Positions 1 to 9,084 are shown, counted from the first letter of the stretch. The stretch is 64,000 bases of DNA from Rhizobium sp. 16-449-1b (GCF_017741935.1 NZ_JAGHMH010000002.1:1-64000), one strand, 5' to 3'. Notes: generated by a model from the letters alone, not told the origin. Program-made: numbers and translations.

Positions 1-58
1 CCCTTGCCATCCGCGCCCATAGCGCTTAGCTCTCAGCCGTCACGAATCCGGATAAAGC

Positions 59-1183
59 ATGCCCCACAAGGTTTCCCTGTCCCGTCTCAAGCTCACCGAC
101 TTTCGCAATTATGCGTCGGCCGGTTTGCAGCTGGATGGCCGGCATGTGGTGCTGGTGGGGGATAATGGGGCCGGCAAGACCAATCTGATGGAGGCGGTGT
201 CGTTTCTGTCGCCGGGCCGGGGCATGCGCCGCGCCACCTATGGCGATGTCACCCGCGTCGGCGCCCATGGCGGCTTCACGATCTTCGCGGCCCTCGACGG
301 CATGGATGGCGAGGTCGAGATTGGCACCGGGGTCGATGGCAACGACGAGAATTCATCGCGGCGTCTGCGCATCAACGGCACGCCGGCCAAGACCGCCGAC
401 GAGCTCACCGATCACCTGCGTCTTCTCTGGCTGACGCCTTCGATGGACGGCCTCTTCACCGGCGGCTCTTCCGAGCGTCGCCGCTTTCTCGATCGCCTCG
501 TACTGTCGCTCGATCCCGCCCATGGCCGCCGCGCCAGCGATTTCGAGCGCGCCATGCGCAGCCGCAACAAGCTGCTCGACGAGCGCCGCTTCGACCCCTC
601 CTGGCTCTCGGGCATCGAGGAGCAGATGGCCACGCTCGGCATCGCCATGGCCATGGCGCGCCAGGAGATGCTCGGCCTCCTCGTCCGCCTCATCGAGGAA
701 ACCCGTGAAACCTCGCCATTCCCCTCGGCCTCGCTCGATCTCGCCGGCTTCATGGATGGCCAGTTCGATCGCCCGGCCGTCGATCTCGAGGATGAATACG
801 CGGCACAGCTTGCCGAAAGCCGCTATCGCGACGCCGCCGCCGGCCGCACGCTTGAGGGCCCGCATCGCGCCGATTTGCTTGTCCGCCACCGCGACAAGCG
901 CATGGAGGCGGCGCGTTGCTCGACCGGAGAGCAGAAGGCGCTGCTGGTCGGCCTCATCATGGCGCACGCCCGCCTCGTCGCCAATCTCACCGGCCACGCG
1001 CCGATCCTGCTGCTGGACGAGATCGCCGCTCATCTCGACGAAAACAGGCGCGCCGCGCTCTTCGATCTGATCGACGCGCTCGGCGGCCAGGCATTCATGA
1101 CCGGCACCGACCGCTCGATGTTCGCCGCACTCGGCGATCGGGCGCAATTCTTCACCGTTGCCGATGGAAAGATATTCGAATGA
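59..1183 (+). CDS. recF: DNA replication/repair protein RecF
   Basis: RecF is a cytoplasmic SMC-like ATPase that loads RecA at single-strand gaps together with RecO and RecR. The 374-residue protein is full length for the family. It has a Walker A motif GDNGAGKT at residues 34-41, an ABC-type signature CSTGEQK at 287-293 and a Walker B PILLLDE at 315-321. The N-terminal LSRLKLTDFRNY is typical of RecF. Its stop codon overlaps the ATG of the moeB-like gene (ATGA), so the two are probably translationally coupled. recR also lies in this window at 15844. Assignment is secure. Confidence 0.97.
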   Translation: MPHKVSLSRLKLTDFRNYASAGLQLDGRHVVLVGDNGAGKTNLMEAVSFLSPGRGMRRATYGDVTRVGAHGGFTIFAALDGMDGEVEIGTGVDGNDENSSRRLRINGTPAKTADELTDHLRLLWLTPSMDGLFTGGSSERRRFLDRLVLSLDPAHGRRASDFERAMRSRNKLLDERRFDPSWLSGIEEQMATLGIAMAMARQEMLGLLVRLIEETRETSPFPSASLDLAGFMDGQFDRPAVDLEDEYAAQLAESRYRDAAAGRTLEGPHRADLLVRHRDKRMEAARCSTGEQKALLVGLIMAHARLVANLTGHAPILLLDEIAAHLDENRRAALFDLIDALGGQAFMTGTDRSMFAALGDRAQFFTVADGKIFE

Positions 1184-2019
1184 CCGACACTTTCCCCGCC
1201 GCCAAAGGCCATGCTAGCATCGCGCCCATGGAACCGTTGAGCCCGGAAGAAATCGCCCGCTACCAGCGCCACATCCTGCTGCCTGAGATCGGCGGCGCCG
1301 GCCAGCAGAAGCTGAAGGCAGCGCGTGTGCTTGTCATCGGCGCCGGCGGCCTCGGCGCTCCCATCCTGCAATATCTCGCGGCGGCCGGCGTCGGCACGCT
1401 CGGCATTTCAGACGACGACCGTGTGTCGCTCTCCAATCTGCAGCGCCAGGTCATCCACGATTCCGGCACGATCGGCGAATTGAAGACGGAAAGTGCGGCC
1501 TTCGCCATCGCAAGGCTCAATCCGCATGTCCGCGTCATCCGCTTCGAGGAGCGCTTCTCCGCAGATAGCGCCCGTCGCCATCTCTCCGGCTTCGATCTGG
1601 TGATCGATGGCTCCGACAATTTCGACACGCGCTACACCGCGGCCGATGCCGCCGAAGCGGCTCAGTTGCCTCTGGTAACCGGCGCCGTCGGTCGCTTCGA
1701 TGGCTCAGTCACAGTGCTGAAACCATATGAGACATCGGCTGATGGCGTGCTCAATCCCACCTACCGCGACCTCTTCCCGGAAAAACCGCCGGAAGGCCTC
1801 ATACCCGTTTGCGCCGAGACCGGCGTCATCGGTGCCCTCACCGGCGTCATCGGTACGCTGATGGCAATGGAAGCGATCAAGCTTATCACCGGCACCGGCG
1901 AGCCGCTGGTCGGCCGCCTGCTGCTTTATGATGCCCTTGCGGCACGCTTCGACACTATCCGCTACAAGCGTCGGCGCGCCAGACAGAGCCAAAGCCAGAA
2001 CCAGAGCCAGGCATCGTGA
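1180..2019 (+). CDS. moeB: Molybdopterin-synthase adenylyltransferase, MoeB/ThiF family
   Basis: This E1-like enzyme adenylates the C-terminus of a ubiquitin-like sulfur carrier (MoaD or ThiS) in molybdopterin or thiamine synthesis. It shows the nucleotide-binding GAGGLGAPILQYLAAAGVG, the SDDDRVSLSNLQRQ segment with the R-x-x-x substrate-binding region, and DGSDNFDTRY. The start at 1180 overlaps the recF stop; a second possible start is the ATG at 1228, just before EPLSPEEIARYQRH. The two CxxC zinc pairs of E. coli MoeB are absent (the first position reads TYRDLF), and the tail ends in a Q/S-rich stretch encoded by a short repeat. A ThiF role cannot be excluded. Confidence 0.9.
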   Translation: MTDTFPAAKGHASIAPMEPLSPEEIARYQRHILLPEIGGAGQQKLKAARVLVIGAGGLGAPILQYLAAAGVGTLGISDDDRVSLSNLQRQVIHDSGTIGELKTESAAFAIARLNPHVRVIRFEERFSADSARRHLSGFDLVIDGSDNFDTRYTAADAAEAAQLPLVTGAVGRFDGSVTVLKPYETSADGVLNPTYRDLFPEKPPEGLIPVCAETGVIGALTGVIGTLMAMEAIKLITGTGEPLVGRLLLYDALAARFDTIRYKRRRARQSQSQNQSQAS

Positions 2020-2489
2020 CCATCCTTCGCCTCGATGCCGATTTCTCCCGCTGGGACGAGCTTCTCGCGCTCATCCTGTCGTCCTTCGCTTACATGAACG
2101 ACCGCATCGACCCGCCATCCTCGGCGCTCGGATTGACGGTCGAATCGCTGGCTGCCAAGGCGCAAGCCGAGATCGCCTATGTCGTCATCGAAGATGGCGC
2201 GCTTGTCGGCTGCATCTTCCTGCGACCGGAGGCGGATTGCCTCTATGTCGGCAAGCTGGCGGTGGCGCCGGCTGCGGAACGGCGCGGTATCGGTAGGCGG
2301 CTACTTGGCATCGCGGAGGACACCGCGCGCGCACTTTCGCTGCCGGCGTTGCGGTTGGAAACACGCATCGAGCTCACCGAAAACCACGCCGTCTTCGGCC
2401 GCTGGGGCTTCGAGAAGACCGCCGAGAACGCCCATCCGGGCTTCACCCGCGTCACCTCGATCGAGATGCGCAAGCGGCTCCCGATTTAG
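2016..2489 (+). CDS. GNAT-family N-acetyltransferase
   Basis: A 157-residue protein with a single Gcn5-related N-acetyltransferase fold. The acetyl-CoA-binding motif A is visible as KLAVAPAAERRGIGRRLLGIAEDTAR (written here only to show R-R-G-I-G), followed by a motif-B like segment LRLETRIELTENHAVFGRWGF in which the N-H-A-V-F-x-x-x-G-F pattern is typical. The GTG start at 2016 overlaps the moeB stop (GTGA), so it belongs to the recF-moeB transcript. The substrate cannot be read from the sequence. The gene ends 10 bp before the convergent hydroxyacid dehydrogenase. Confidence 0.85.
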   Translation: MTILRLDADFSRWDELLALILSSFAYMNDRIDPPSSALGLTVESLAAKAQAEIAYVVIEDGALVGCIFLRPEADCLYVGKLAVAPAAERRGIGRRLLGIAEDTARALSLPALRLETRIELTENHAVFGRWGFEKTAENAHPGFTRVTSIEMRKRLPI

Positions 2490-2499
2490 AACTCTTGAC

Positions 2500-3501
2500 T
2501 TAGCGCCCCGGCAGCACCCGGTTCGGCGGGCGGTGGCCGTCCATGAAGGCGCGGATGTTGATGATCACCTTGTCGCCCATGTCGATACGGCCCTCGATCG
2601 TGGCCGAGCTCATATGCGGCAGAAGCACCACCTTGCCCTCGTTGGCGAGCTTGATCAGCTTCGGATTGACCGCCGGCTCGTTCTCGAACACGTCGAGCCC
2701 GGCGCCGGCGAGCTTGCCTTCCCTGAGCGATTTGATCAGCGCCGCCTCGTCGATCACGTCGCCGCGTGCGGTGTTGACGAGATAGGCCGTCGGCTGCAGC
2801 AGCGCCAGGCGACGTGCCGAGAGCAGATGGAAGGTCGCCGGCGTCGACGGGCAGTTGACGGACACGATGTCGACGCGGGCCAGCATCTGGTCGAGACTTT
2901 CCCAATAGGTCGCCTCGAGCTCGTCTTCCGTCGTCGCCGTCACCCGCTTGCGGTTGTGATAGTGAATGGAGAGGCCGAAGGCCTTGGCGCGGCGGGCAAC
3001 GGCGGTGCCGATCCGGCCCATGCCGACAATGCCGATCCGCTTGCCGTGAATGCGTCGTCCAAGCATCCAGGTCGGCGACCATCCGGCCCATTCGCCGGGC
3101 CGGTCGGTCAGCACACGCGCACCTTCGCCCAGCCGGCGCGGCACGGCGAGGATCAGCGCCATCGTCATGTCGGCGGTATCCTCGGTCAGCACGTTGGGTG
3201 TGTTGGTGACGGTGATGCCCTTGCGGGCGGCCGCCTCCACGTCGATGTGGTCGGTGCCGTTGGAGAAGCTCGCGATCAGCTTCAATTGCGGCCCGGCCTC
3301 GTCGATCAGCGCCGCGTCGATCCGGTCGGTCACCGTCGGCACCAGCACGTCCGCGCTCTTCATCGCTGCCGCCAGCTGCGCGGTCGTGCGCGGCGTGTCG
3401 TCGATATTGAGCTCGGCGTCGAACAATTCGCGCATGCGCGTTTCGACGGCATCCGGCAGCTTGCGGGTAATGTAGACCTTCGTTTTTTTCTTTGTCGTCA
3501 T
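2500..3501 (-). CDS. D-2-hydroxyacid dehydrogenase (glyoxylate reductase-like)
   Basis: NAD(P)-dependent D-isomer specific 2-hydroxyacid dehydrogenase of 333 residues. The Rossmann motif GIVGMGRIGTAVARR is followed by the three catalytic positions of the family: Arg in NTARGDVID, Glu in DVFENEPAV and His in LLPHMSSAT. The region FSNGTDHIDVEAA and the end of the protein resemble glyoxylate/hydroxypyruvate reductases, which reduce glyoxylate to glycolate or act on D-glycerate. The substrate is an inference. The start ATG at 3501 is followed by a lysine-rich stretch (KKKTK) with a T-run on the opposite strand. It is convergent with the GNAT gene. Confidence 0.88.
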   Translation of the reverse strand: MTTKKKTKVYITRKLPDAVETRMRELFDAELNIDDTPRTTAQLAAAMKSADVLVPTVTDRIDAALIDEAGPQLKLIASFSNGTDHIDVEAAARKGITVTNTPNVLTEDTADMTMALILAVPRRLGEGARVLTDRPGEWAGWSPTWMLGRRIHGKRIGIVGMGRIGTAVARRAKAFGLSIHYHNRKRVTATTEDELEATYWESLDQMLARVDIVSVNCPSTPATFHLLSARRLALLQPTAYLVNTARGDVIDEAALIKSLREGKLAGAGLDVFENEPAVNPKLIKLANEGKVVLLPHMSSATIEGRIDMGDKVIINIRAFMDGHRPPNRVLPGR

Positions 3502-3684
3502 ATCCTGGAGCTGCTGCCTTGTTCAGAGGTCCTTAACCAAGACGCGGGATAATTTTCCCGTTCCGGGGAATTTCTACCAGACCCGTACGCGAAGACAAAC
3601 AAAACTCGTTGAGCGTGCTTGGGAATGTCGAGGTCCGGAAATCAGGCGGAGGAACCGCCTGGGTTTTAGCGAACGGAAATCGTC

Positions 3685-4224
3685 ATGCGCAGCACAGTCC
3701 TGAAATCATGCCTCGCCCTCGCGTTGGGCTTTGTGCTTTCGGCCGGCACCGCCGAGCTTGGCTATGCCCAGGCGGCGAAGGGTCCGAGCGGCCTGCCGCT
3801 GCCGCGCTTCGTCACGCTGAAATCCAAGCGCGTCAATCTGCGCATCGGCCCCGGCACCGATTATGCCGCGTCGTGGATGTATCTGAAAGCCGGCCTGCCG
3901 GTGGAAATCATCCAGGAATATGACAATTGGCGCCAGGTGCGCGATGCCGACGGCACCGAGGGCTGGGTCAACCAGTCGCTGCTGTCTGGTTCCCGCGCCG
4001 CCATTGCCGCCCCCTGGATGAAGGGCAAGGGCAAGAGCGTCTTCGTCAACGTGCGCCGCGAGGCCCAGCCATCCGCGACCGTCGTCGCCAAGCTGGAGCC
4101 CGGTGTGATGATGAACATCGGCGAATGCACCGGCGACTGGTGCCTCGCCAAGATCGACGGCGCCGAAGGTTGGGTGGCACAGTCGGAAATCTGGGGCGCC
4201 TATCCCGGAGAGGCCTTCAAATAA
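3685..4224 (+). CDS. Secreted bacterial SH3-domain protein
   Basis: A 179-residue protein with a Sec signal peptide (positively charged MRSTVLKS, hydrophobic LALALGFVLSAGTAELG, then AQA|A cleavage region). The mature part contains two SH3b-like repeats: KRVNLRIGPGTDY...EGWVNQSLL and KSVFVNVRREAQPSATVV...EGWVAQSEIWG. Such domains usually bind peptidoglycan or peptide ligands in the periplasm. The family is common in Rhizobiales, where it is mostly unnamed. A stem-loop follows immediately after the stop. It stands alone on its strand between leftward genes. Confidence 0.85.
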   Translation: MRSTVLKSCLALALGFVLSAGTAELGYAQAAKGPSGLPLPRFVTLKSKRVNLRIGPGTDYAASWMYLKAGLPVEIIQEYDNWRQVRDADGTEGWVNQSLLSGSRAAIAAPWMKGKGKSVFVNVRREAQPSATVVAKLEPGVMMNIGECTGDWCLAKIDGAEGWVAQSEIWGAYPGEAFK

Positions 4225-4226
4225 GA

Positions 4227-4252
4227 GAAGCCTTCAACGGATTGAAGGCTTC
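4227..4252. terminator. Bidirectional terminator-like hairpin
   Basis: A perfect 11-bp stem (GAAGCCTTCAA / TTGAAGGCTTC) with a 4-nt loop lies between the convergent SH3 protein and adenosine kinase genes. There is no strong T-run on either side, so it may be a weak terminator for both or a 3'-end stabiliser. Confidence 0.6.
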
Positions 4253-4293
4253 CAGATAAGTCAGAGGCAGGTACGCCAGAGGTAAGTCAGGCC

Positions 4294-5286
4294 TTAGACG
4301 AGACCCGCCTGCTTGCCGGCCTCAGCGAGCGACTTCATCGGACGCGGTCCGATCTGCTGGATGACGATACCGGCCGCCAGGCAGCCGAGCTTGCCGCAAT
4401 CCTCGAGCGTCCGCCCCTGCGTGTAGCCGTAGAGGAAGCCCGCCGCGAACAGATCGCCGGCGCCGGTCGTGTCGACAAGCTCCTTGATCTCGATGGCGCT
4501 GACATAGAAGCGCTCGCTGCCCTTCAAGATGACGGCGCCCTCTTCGCTCATCGTTACCGCGGCGATCTTGCAATCCTGCGCGATCTTGACGAGCGCCTCT
4601 TCGAAATCCTCGGTCTCGTAGAGCGCCAGTGCTTCCTGCTTGTTGGCGAAAACGATGTCGACGGTGCCCGAGCGCATCAGGTCGAGAAACTCGTCGCGAT
4701 AGCGGCCGACGCAGAAGCTGTCGGAAAGCGTCATCGACATTTCGCGGCCGTTCTCATGGGCGATGCGGGCGCAATCGCGGATCGCTTCCTTGGCGCGCGG
4801 CGGATCCCAGAGATAGCCTTCGAAATAGGTGACCTTCGACTGCGCCACGACCTCGGGCTCGACATCCTCGGGTCCAAGTTCGACGCAGGCGCCGAGATAG
4901 GTGTTCATCGAGCGCTCGCCATCCTCGGTCACGAAGATCATCGAGCGGGCGGTCGGCGGGAACTTGCCCTTCGGCTGCGTCTGGTAGTGCACGCCCTGGG
5001 CGCGGATGTCGTGCGCGAAGATCTCGCCGAGCTGGTCTTCCGCGACCTTGCCAAAATAGGCAGCCTTGCCGCCGAAATTGGCAATACCGGCCGCCGTGTT
5101 GCCGGCGCTGCCGCCCGAGGCTTCCAGCGCCGGGCCCATGTGGTTGTAGAGCAGTTCGGCGCGCTCGGCATCGATCAGGTTCATCGCTGCCTTGGTGATC
5201 TTGTGATCAATGAGGAACTGGTCGTCGCAACGCGCGATAATATCGACGATGGCGTTGCCGACAGTCAGTACATCGAATTTGGTCAT
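4294..5286 (-). CDS. Adenosine kinase / PfkB-family carbohydrate kinase
   Basis: A 330-residue ribokinase-fold kinase. The PfkB signature 1 region is seen in EASGGSAGNTAAGIANFGG and signature 2 in DTTGAGDLFAAGFLYG, with the catalytic Asp in GAGD. The N-terminus FDVLTVGNAIVDIIA matches the alphaproteobacterial proteins annotated as adenosine kinases, which convert adenosine to AMP in purine salvage. A sugar kinase role is the alternative, since PfkB members are hard to separate by motif. It ends near a hairpin shared with the convergent SH3 gene. The gene is monocistronic. Confidence 0.85.
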   Translation of the reverse strand: MTKFDVLTVGNAIVDIIARCDDQFLIDHKITKAAMNLIDAERAELLYNHMGPALEASGGSAGNTAAGIANFGGKAAYFGKVAEDQLGEIFAHDIRAQGVHYQTQPKGKFPPTARSMIFVTEDGERSMNTYLGACVELGPEDVEPEVVAQSKVTYFEGYLWDPPRAKEAIRDCARIAHENGREMSMTLSDSFCVGRYRDEFLDLMRSGTVDIVFANKQEALALYETEDFEEALVKIAQDCKIAAVTMSEEGAVILKGSERFYVSAIEIKELVDTTGAGDLFAAGFLYGYTQGRTLEDCGKLGCLAAGIVIQQIGPRPMKSLAEAGKQAGLV

Positions 5287-5715
5287 GAAATGGGAGGTCC
5301 CGGTTTTGGTGATAGCCGGTAGTCGGTCTTAGCGGATTTTCAGCCCATGGGAAGCAGAAATGCCGGATTTGCGGCCAATCCTTTCGCAAAAGTGCCGCGC
5401 GGGCGTCATTCGCCTGTCATTTTGCCTGGCTATATCTCTCATCAACAAGATCGGCATGGACAGCTTTAGGGCGGTCGCCGGTCGAGAAGGGCTCGACGAG
5501 TAAAATCATGCCCTTCGACGATACCGGTGCGACGCTGACCACGGATGAACTGGCAGCATGACCAACCGGCAATCCGGCAGGACCGGATGCGGAAAAGCGG
5601 GCCGAACCCCGCTTTTTTTGCGTTTGCGCCAGGGCTCGATGTCATTCCGGTTTGTCAGCGCGAACGGTTTGCTGTTAGACCTTTGATATTCCATGCAATA
5701 GGCAATCCGTCCCCG
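5287..5715. other. 429-bp gap with a free-standing terminator and possible small RNA
   Basis: No convincing gene fills this gap. It holds, on the plus strand, a CTATAT -10-like hexamer at 5430-5435, a small hairpin at 5482-5497 (GTCGAG...CTCGAC), a 17-codon reading frame at 5508-5561, a second hairpin near 5574-5590 (ATCCGG...CCGGAT) and a strong terminator at 5594-5619. The AEC permease begins almost 100 bp later, so the terminator does not belong to a recognised gene. Confidence 0.5.
5594..5619 (+). terminator. Intrinsic terminator of an unannotated transcript
   Basis: An 8-bp stem (AAAGCGGG / CCCGCTTT), a 6-nt loop and a run of seven T residues form a canonical Rho-independent terminator. 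No coding gene ends just upstream on this strand. Confidence 0.8.
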
Positions 5716-6660
5716 ATGTCCGCCATCTTTCTCGACGTTCTTCCCATCTTCGTGATGATCCTCATCGGCTGGCTGATCGTCAAAGTGGGATTGATGAAGG
5801 CGGAGGTCGGCGATGCGCTGAGCGACTTCGTCTTCAAGATCGCCGTGCCTTTGCTGCTATTCCGCACGATCGCCGAAGCGGATTTCAAGGGCGCCTCGCC
5901 CTTCCGGCTCTGGATCGCCTATTTCTCCGGCGTCGCCATCACCTGGACGGCCGCCCACATCGCCGCCACGCGTTTCTTCGGCCGCGATGACCGCATCGGC
6001 GTGCTTGCCGGCGTCTCGTCGGCCTTTGCCAACACCATCTTCATCGGCCTGCCGCTCGTTCAGCGCACCGTCGGCGACAAGGGCCTCGTGCCGCTGTCGA
6101 TCCTGATCGCCGTGCACCTGCCTGTTATGATGATCATCGGCACCATTTTGATGGAGCGCGCCGAGCACAAGATCGCGGGCGGCAAGGGCCGCAGCATCGT
6201 CGCGGTGCTGCGCCAGATCGCCAGCAATCTCGTGCGCAATCCGCTGGTCATCGGGCTCGCCGGCGGCGCCCTCATGCATCTGCTCGGCTGGACGATGCCG
6301 ATGCCGGTCGAACTGGTGGTCGATCAGATCGCCGGCGTATCCGGCCCCGTCGCCCTGATCTCGCTCGGCATGGCGCTGCAGCAATACGGCACCTCGGGTA
6401 ATGTCGGCATCGCCAGCGTCACCTCCGCCTTCAAGCTGCTGCTCTTGCCTGCCTGCGTCTGGACGACCAGCCATCTGCTCGGTCTCGAAAGCGATTGGAC
6501 CGCCGCACTCGTCCTGATCTCGGCGGTTCCGACAGGCGTCAACGCCTGGCTGATCGCCAACCGCTTCGGCGTTGGCCATAGCCTTGCCGCCTCGACGATC
6601 ACGCTGACGACCGCGCTCGGCGCGATCACCGTGTCCTTCTGGGCCTACCTGCTCGGCTAA
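5716..6660 (+). CDS. AEC-family (auxin efflux carrier) transporter
   Basis: A 314-residue inner-membrane permease of the AEC/PIN-like family (PF03547). Hydrophobic helices alternate through the protein: ILDVLPIFVMILIGWLIV at the N-terminus, a central more hydrophilic loop RAEHKIAGGKGRS, then five C-terminal helices ending in TLTTALGAITVSFWAYLLG. Bacterial members often carry malonate, malate or other organic acids; the substrate here is unknown. The start was set at the ATG of MSAIFLDVLP because the upstream in-frame extension is polar and crosses a terminator-containing region. It is followed by a strong terminator. Confidence 0.88.
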   Translation: MSAIFLDVLPIFVMILIGWLIVKVGLMKAEVGDALSDFVFKIAVPLLLFRTIAEADFKGASPFRLWIAYFSGVAITWTAAHIAATRFFGRDDRIGVLAGVSSAFANTIFIGLPLVQRTVGDKGLVPLSILIAVHLPVMMIIGTILMERAEHKIAGGKGRSIVAVLRQIASNLVRNPLVIGLAGGALMHLLGWTMPMPVELVVDQIAGVSGPVALISLGMALQQYGTSGNVGIASVTSAFKLLLLPACVWTTSHLLGLESDWTAALVLISAVPTGVNAWLIANRFGVGHSLAASTITLTTALGAITVSFWAYLLG

Positions 6661-6670
6661 CACGCATGAA

Positions 6671-6698
6671 AAAGCCCGGCGCATCGGCCGGGCTTTCG
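6671..6698. terminator. Rho-independent terminator after the AEC gene
   Basis: The stem AAAGCCCGGC (6671-6680) pairs perfectly with GCCGGGCTTT (6687-6696) around a 6-nt loop. Because it has A residues on the left and T residues on the right it can end transcription both from the AEC gene and from the convergent cytochrome gene. Confidence 0.85.
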
Positions 6699-6719
6699 TA
6701 TTTCATGCAATGGATGATC

Positions 6720-7295
6720 TCACTGCGTCGCCGAATCAGGCGCGTTCGGATCCGGCAGCGGCACCGGCGAATCGGCCAGCGTGTGCAGATAGAGGATCAC
6801 GTTGGCGCGGTCGGTGTCCTTCTGGAGGCCGGCAAAGCCCATCGCCGTTCCGGCAATGTACTTCTTCGGCGCGGCCAGGAAGTGGTTCAGGTGATCGAAG
6901 GTCCACTTCTCGCTGGCGCCCTTGGAAAAATCCTTCATGGCGGCGGAATAGGCGAAACCTTCATGCGCGCCGATGGGACGATCTACGACACCAAAGAGGT
7001 TCGGCCCGACCTTGTTCGGTCCCCCTTTCGTGCCGTCATGACAGGCCTGACACTTCTTGAAGACCGTTTCGCCGGCCTTGGCGTCGGCTTTCGCAAGCAA
7101 CTGCGCGATCGGCACGGCGGCAGCCGGAGCAGCGCCACCGGCATCGGCGGCCGAAGCTTCCTCGGCTACAATGGCAAAGCCCTCTTTCTCCGGATTTTCC
7201 GAATGAAACAGGCTTTCCGAAGCGATGGATACGGACATCAGGACGAAAACCGTCCCAAGTAGCGCTCCCACCGCCGTATTCACGTAAGAATTCAT
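6720..7295 (-). CDS. cycM: Membrane-anchored cytochrome c (CycM-like)
   Basis: A 191-residue c-type cytochrome with an uncleaved N-terminal anchor ([20 protein letters not shown]), an Ala/Pro-rich linker and one cytochrome c domain. Heme is attached at CQACH, and the distal Met ligand is in GTAMGFAG. In Bradyrhizobium, CycM carries electrons from the bc1 complex to the aa3 oxidase; this role is inferred here from architecture. The start at 7295 ([10 protein letters not shown]) was chosen over an upstream in-frame ATG at 7328 because the anchor helix and typical family length begin here. Confidence 0.9.
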   Translation of the reverse strand: MNSYVNTAVGALLGTVFVLMSVSIASESLFHSENPEKEGFAIVAEEASAADAGGAAPAAAVPIAQLLAKADAKAGETVFKKCQACHDGTKGGPNKVGPNLFGVVDRPIGAHEGFAYSAAMKDFSKGASEKWTFDHLNHFLAAPKKYIAGTAMGFAGLQKDTDRANVILYLHTLADSPVPLPDPNAPDSATQ

Positions 7296-7453
7296 CTGTG
7301 ATGCTCCCCCCTCACAGCCGGCAGACATAAAACCGGTCTGTCACTTGAAATCGAGCGAAACCTATGTCTTTTGGCTAGTTCTTGCAACAGCCGAACGCCT
7401 CGGCAGCATGAGACTTTTTGACACCTTTCCGCCCGGAAATGAAGGCCTGAGCA

Positions 7454-8209
7454 ATGGCAAGTCCAAATTTAGACAACGTACTCGTCCTCATTCCGGCCCG
7501 CATGGCATCCACCCGACTGCCCGGAAAGCCGCTCGCCGACATCTGCGGCAAGCCGATGGTCATCCAGGTGGCTCTGAGAGCGAAAGAGGCCGCGATCGGC
7601 CGCGTGGTCGTTGCCGTCGACGAGCAGGAAGTGTTCGACGTGGTCGCAGCCGCCGGTTTCGAGGTCGTCATGACCGCCAAGGCGCACCAGTCCGGCTCCG
7701 ACCGCATTTACGAGGCGCTGACCAAGGTCGATCCCGAAGGCCGCATCGAATATATCGTCAACGTCCAGGGCGACCTGCCGACGATCGAGCCGGAAACGGT
7801 GCGCGCATCGCTGCGCCCGCTGGAAGACGCCGCCGTCGATATCGCCACGCTGACCATCGCCATCGACAACGAGGAAGACAAGACGGCGCCGCATATCGTC
7901 AAGGTGGTCGGCTCGCCGCTGTCCGAGACCCGCATGCGGGCGCTCTATTTCACCCGGGCAACGGCACCCTATGGCGAAGGCCCGCTCTATCATCACATCG
8001 GCCTCTACACCTATCGCCGCGCGGCGCTGGAGCGCTTCGTCTCGCTCGGGCCCTCCACGCTCGAAAAGCGCGAATCGCTGGAGCAGCTGCGGGCGCTGGA
8101 AGCCGGCATGCGCATCGATGTCGAGATCGTTGACACCGTTCCGCTCGGTGTCGATACTCCCGCCGACCTTGAAAAGGCGCGGCGCATTCTTTCCGCACAA
8201 GTGAAGTAA
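7454..8209 (+). CDS. kdsB: 3-deoxy-manno-octulosonate cytidylyltransferase
   Basis: KdsB activates Kdo with CTP to give CMP-Kdo for lipopolysaccharide core synthesis in the cytoplasm. The 251-residue protein has the nucleotide-binding [14 protein letters not shown] near the N-terminus, the SGSDRIYEA segment, [12 protein letters not shown] and [15 protein letters not shown], all characteristic of the family. Ten base pairs separate it from pheA, so the two are likely cotranscribed, an arrangement seen in Rhizobiales. Confidence 0.96.
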   Translation: MASPNLDNVLVLIPARMASTRLPGKPLADICGKPMVIQVALRAKEAAIGRVVVAVDEQEVFDVVAAAGFEVVMTAKAHQSGSDRIYEALTKVDPEGRIEYIVNVQGDLPTIEPETVRASLRPLEDAAVDIATLTIAIDNEEDKTAPHIVKVVGSPLSETRMRALYFTRATAPYGEGPLYHHIGLYTYRRAALERFVSLGPSTLEKRESLEQLRALEAGMRIDVEIVDTVPLGVDTPADLEKARRILSAQVK

Positions 8210-8219
8210 CGGATCTCCC

Positions 8220-9080
8220 ATGAGCATCAAGACCAACAAAATCGCCTTCCAGGGCGACTTCGGCGCCAATTCCGACATGGCCTGCCGCGACATGTTTCCT
8301 GATATGGATCCGCTGCCGTGCCAGACCTTCGAGGATGCCTTCGTGGCGCTCGAAAGCGGCGATGCCGATCTGGCGATGATCCCGATCGAAAACACCATCG
8401 CCGGACGCGTCGCCGACATTCACCACCTGCTGCCGGAATCGCGCCTGCACATCATCGGCGAATACTTCATGCCGATCCGCTTCCAGCTCATGGTGCTGCC
8501 CGGCGTCACCAAGGACGAGGTCCGCACGGTTCACAGCCACATCCACGCGCTCGGCCAGTGCCGCAAGATCGTGCGCGCCAATGGCTGGAAGGCCGTCGTT
8601 GCCGGCGATACGGCGGGTGCCGCCAAGCTGGTGCAGGAAACAGGCGACCGCTCGATGGCAGCCCTTGCGCCGCGTCTGGCAGCCGACCTCTACAAGCTCG
8701 ATATCATCGCCGAAAACGTCGAGGACACGGAAGACAACGTCACCCGCTTCGTCATCCTCTCGCGTGATGAGAAGTGGGCCGAGCGTGGTGCCGCCGAAGA
8801 GAAGCTGGTCACCACCTTTGTCTTCAACGTCCGCAATATTCCGGCAGCGCTCTACAAGGCGCTCGGCGGCTTTGCCACCAACAGCATCAACATGACCAAG
8901 CTGGAAAGCTACCAGCTCGGCGGCAAGTTCGTCGCCACCCAGTTCTACGCCGACATCGAAGGCCACCCCGGCGACGCCAACGTCCGCCGCGCGCTGGAAG
9001 AGCTGCAGTTCTTCTCCGAGAAGGTCCGCATCCTCGGCGTCTACAAGGGCCACCCGATGCGGGGCCTGCTGCAGAAGTAA
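8220..9080 (+). CDS. pheA: Prephenate dehydratase (monofunctional)
   Basis: Converts prephenate to phenylpyruvate in phenylalanine synthesis. The 286-residue protein begins with the prephenate dehydratase fold (KIAFQGDFGANSDMACRDMFP; MIPIENTIAGRVADIHHLL), has the catalytic Thr in the TRF motif of DNVTRFVIL, and ends with an ACT domain (FNVRNIPAALYKALGGFATNSINMTKLESYQ) where LESYQ replaces the more usual ESRP phenylalanine-binding segment. No chorismate mutase domain is fused. A terminator follows directly. Confidence 0.95.
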   Translation: MSIKTNKIAFQGDFGANSDMACRDMFPDMDPLPCQTFEDAFVALESGDADLAMIPIENTIAGRVADIHHLLPESRLHIIGEYFMPIRFQLMVLPGVTKDEVRTVHSHIHALGQCRKIVRANGWKAVVAGDTAGAAKLVQETGDRSMAALAPRLAADLYKLDIIAENVEDTEDNVTRFVILSRDEKWAERGAAEEKLVTTFVFNVRNIPAALYKALGGFATNSINMTKLESYQLGGKFVATQFYADIEGHPGDANVRRALEELQFFSEKVRILGVYKGHPMRGLLQK

Positions 9081-9084
9081 CGAC

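Noticed and set aside
2179..3552. 457-codon plus-strand frame over the hydroxyacid dehydrogenase
   Set aside because: The minus-strand dehydrogenase has catalytic motifs; the plus frame is Arg/His-rich and not similar to any family.
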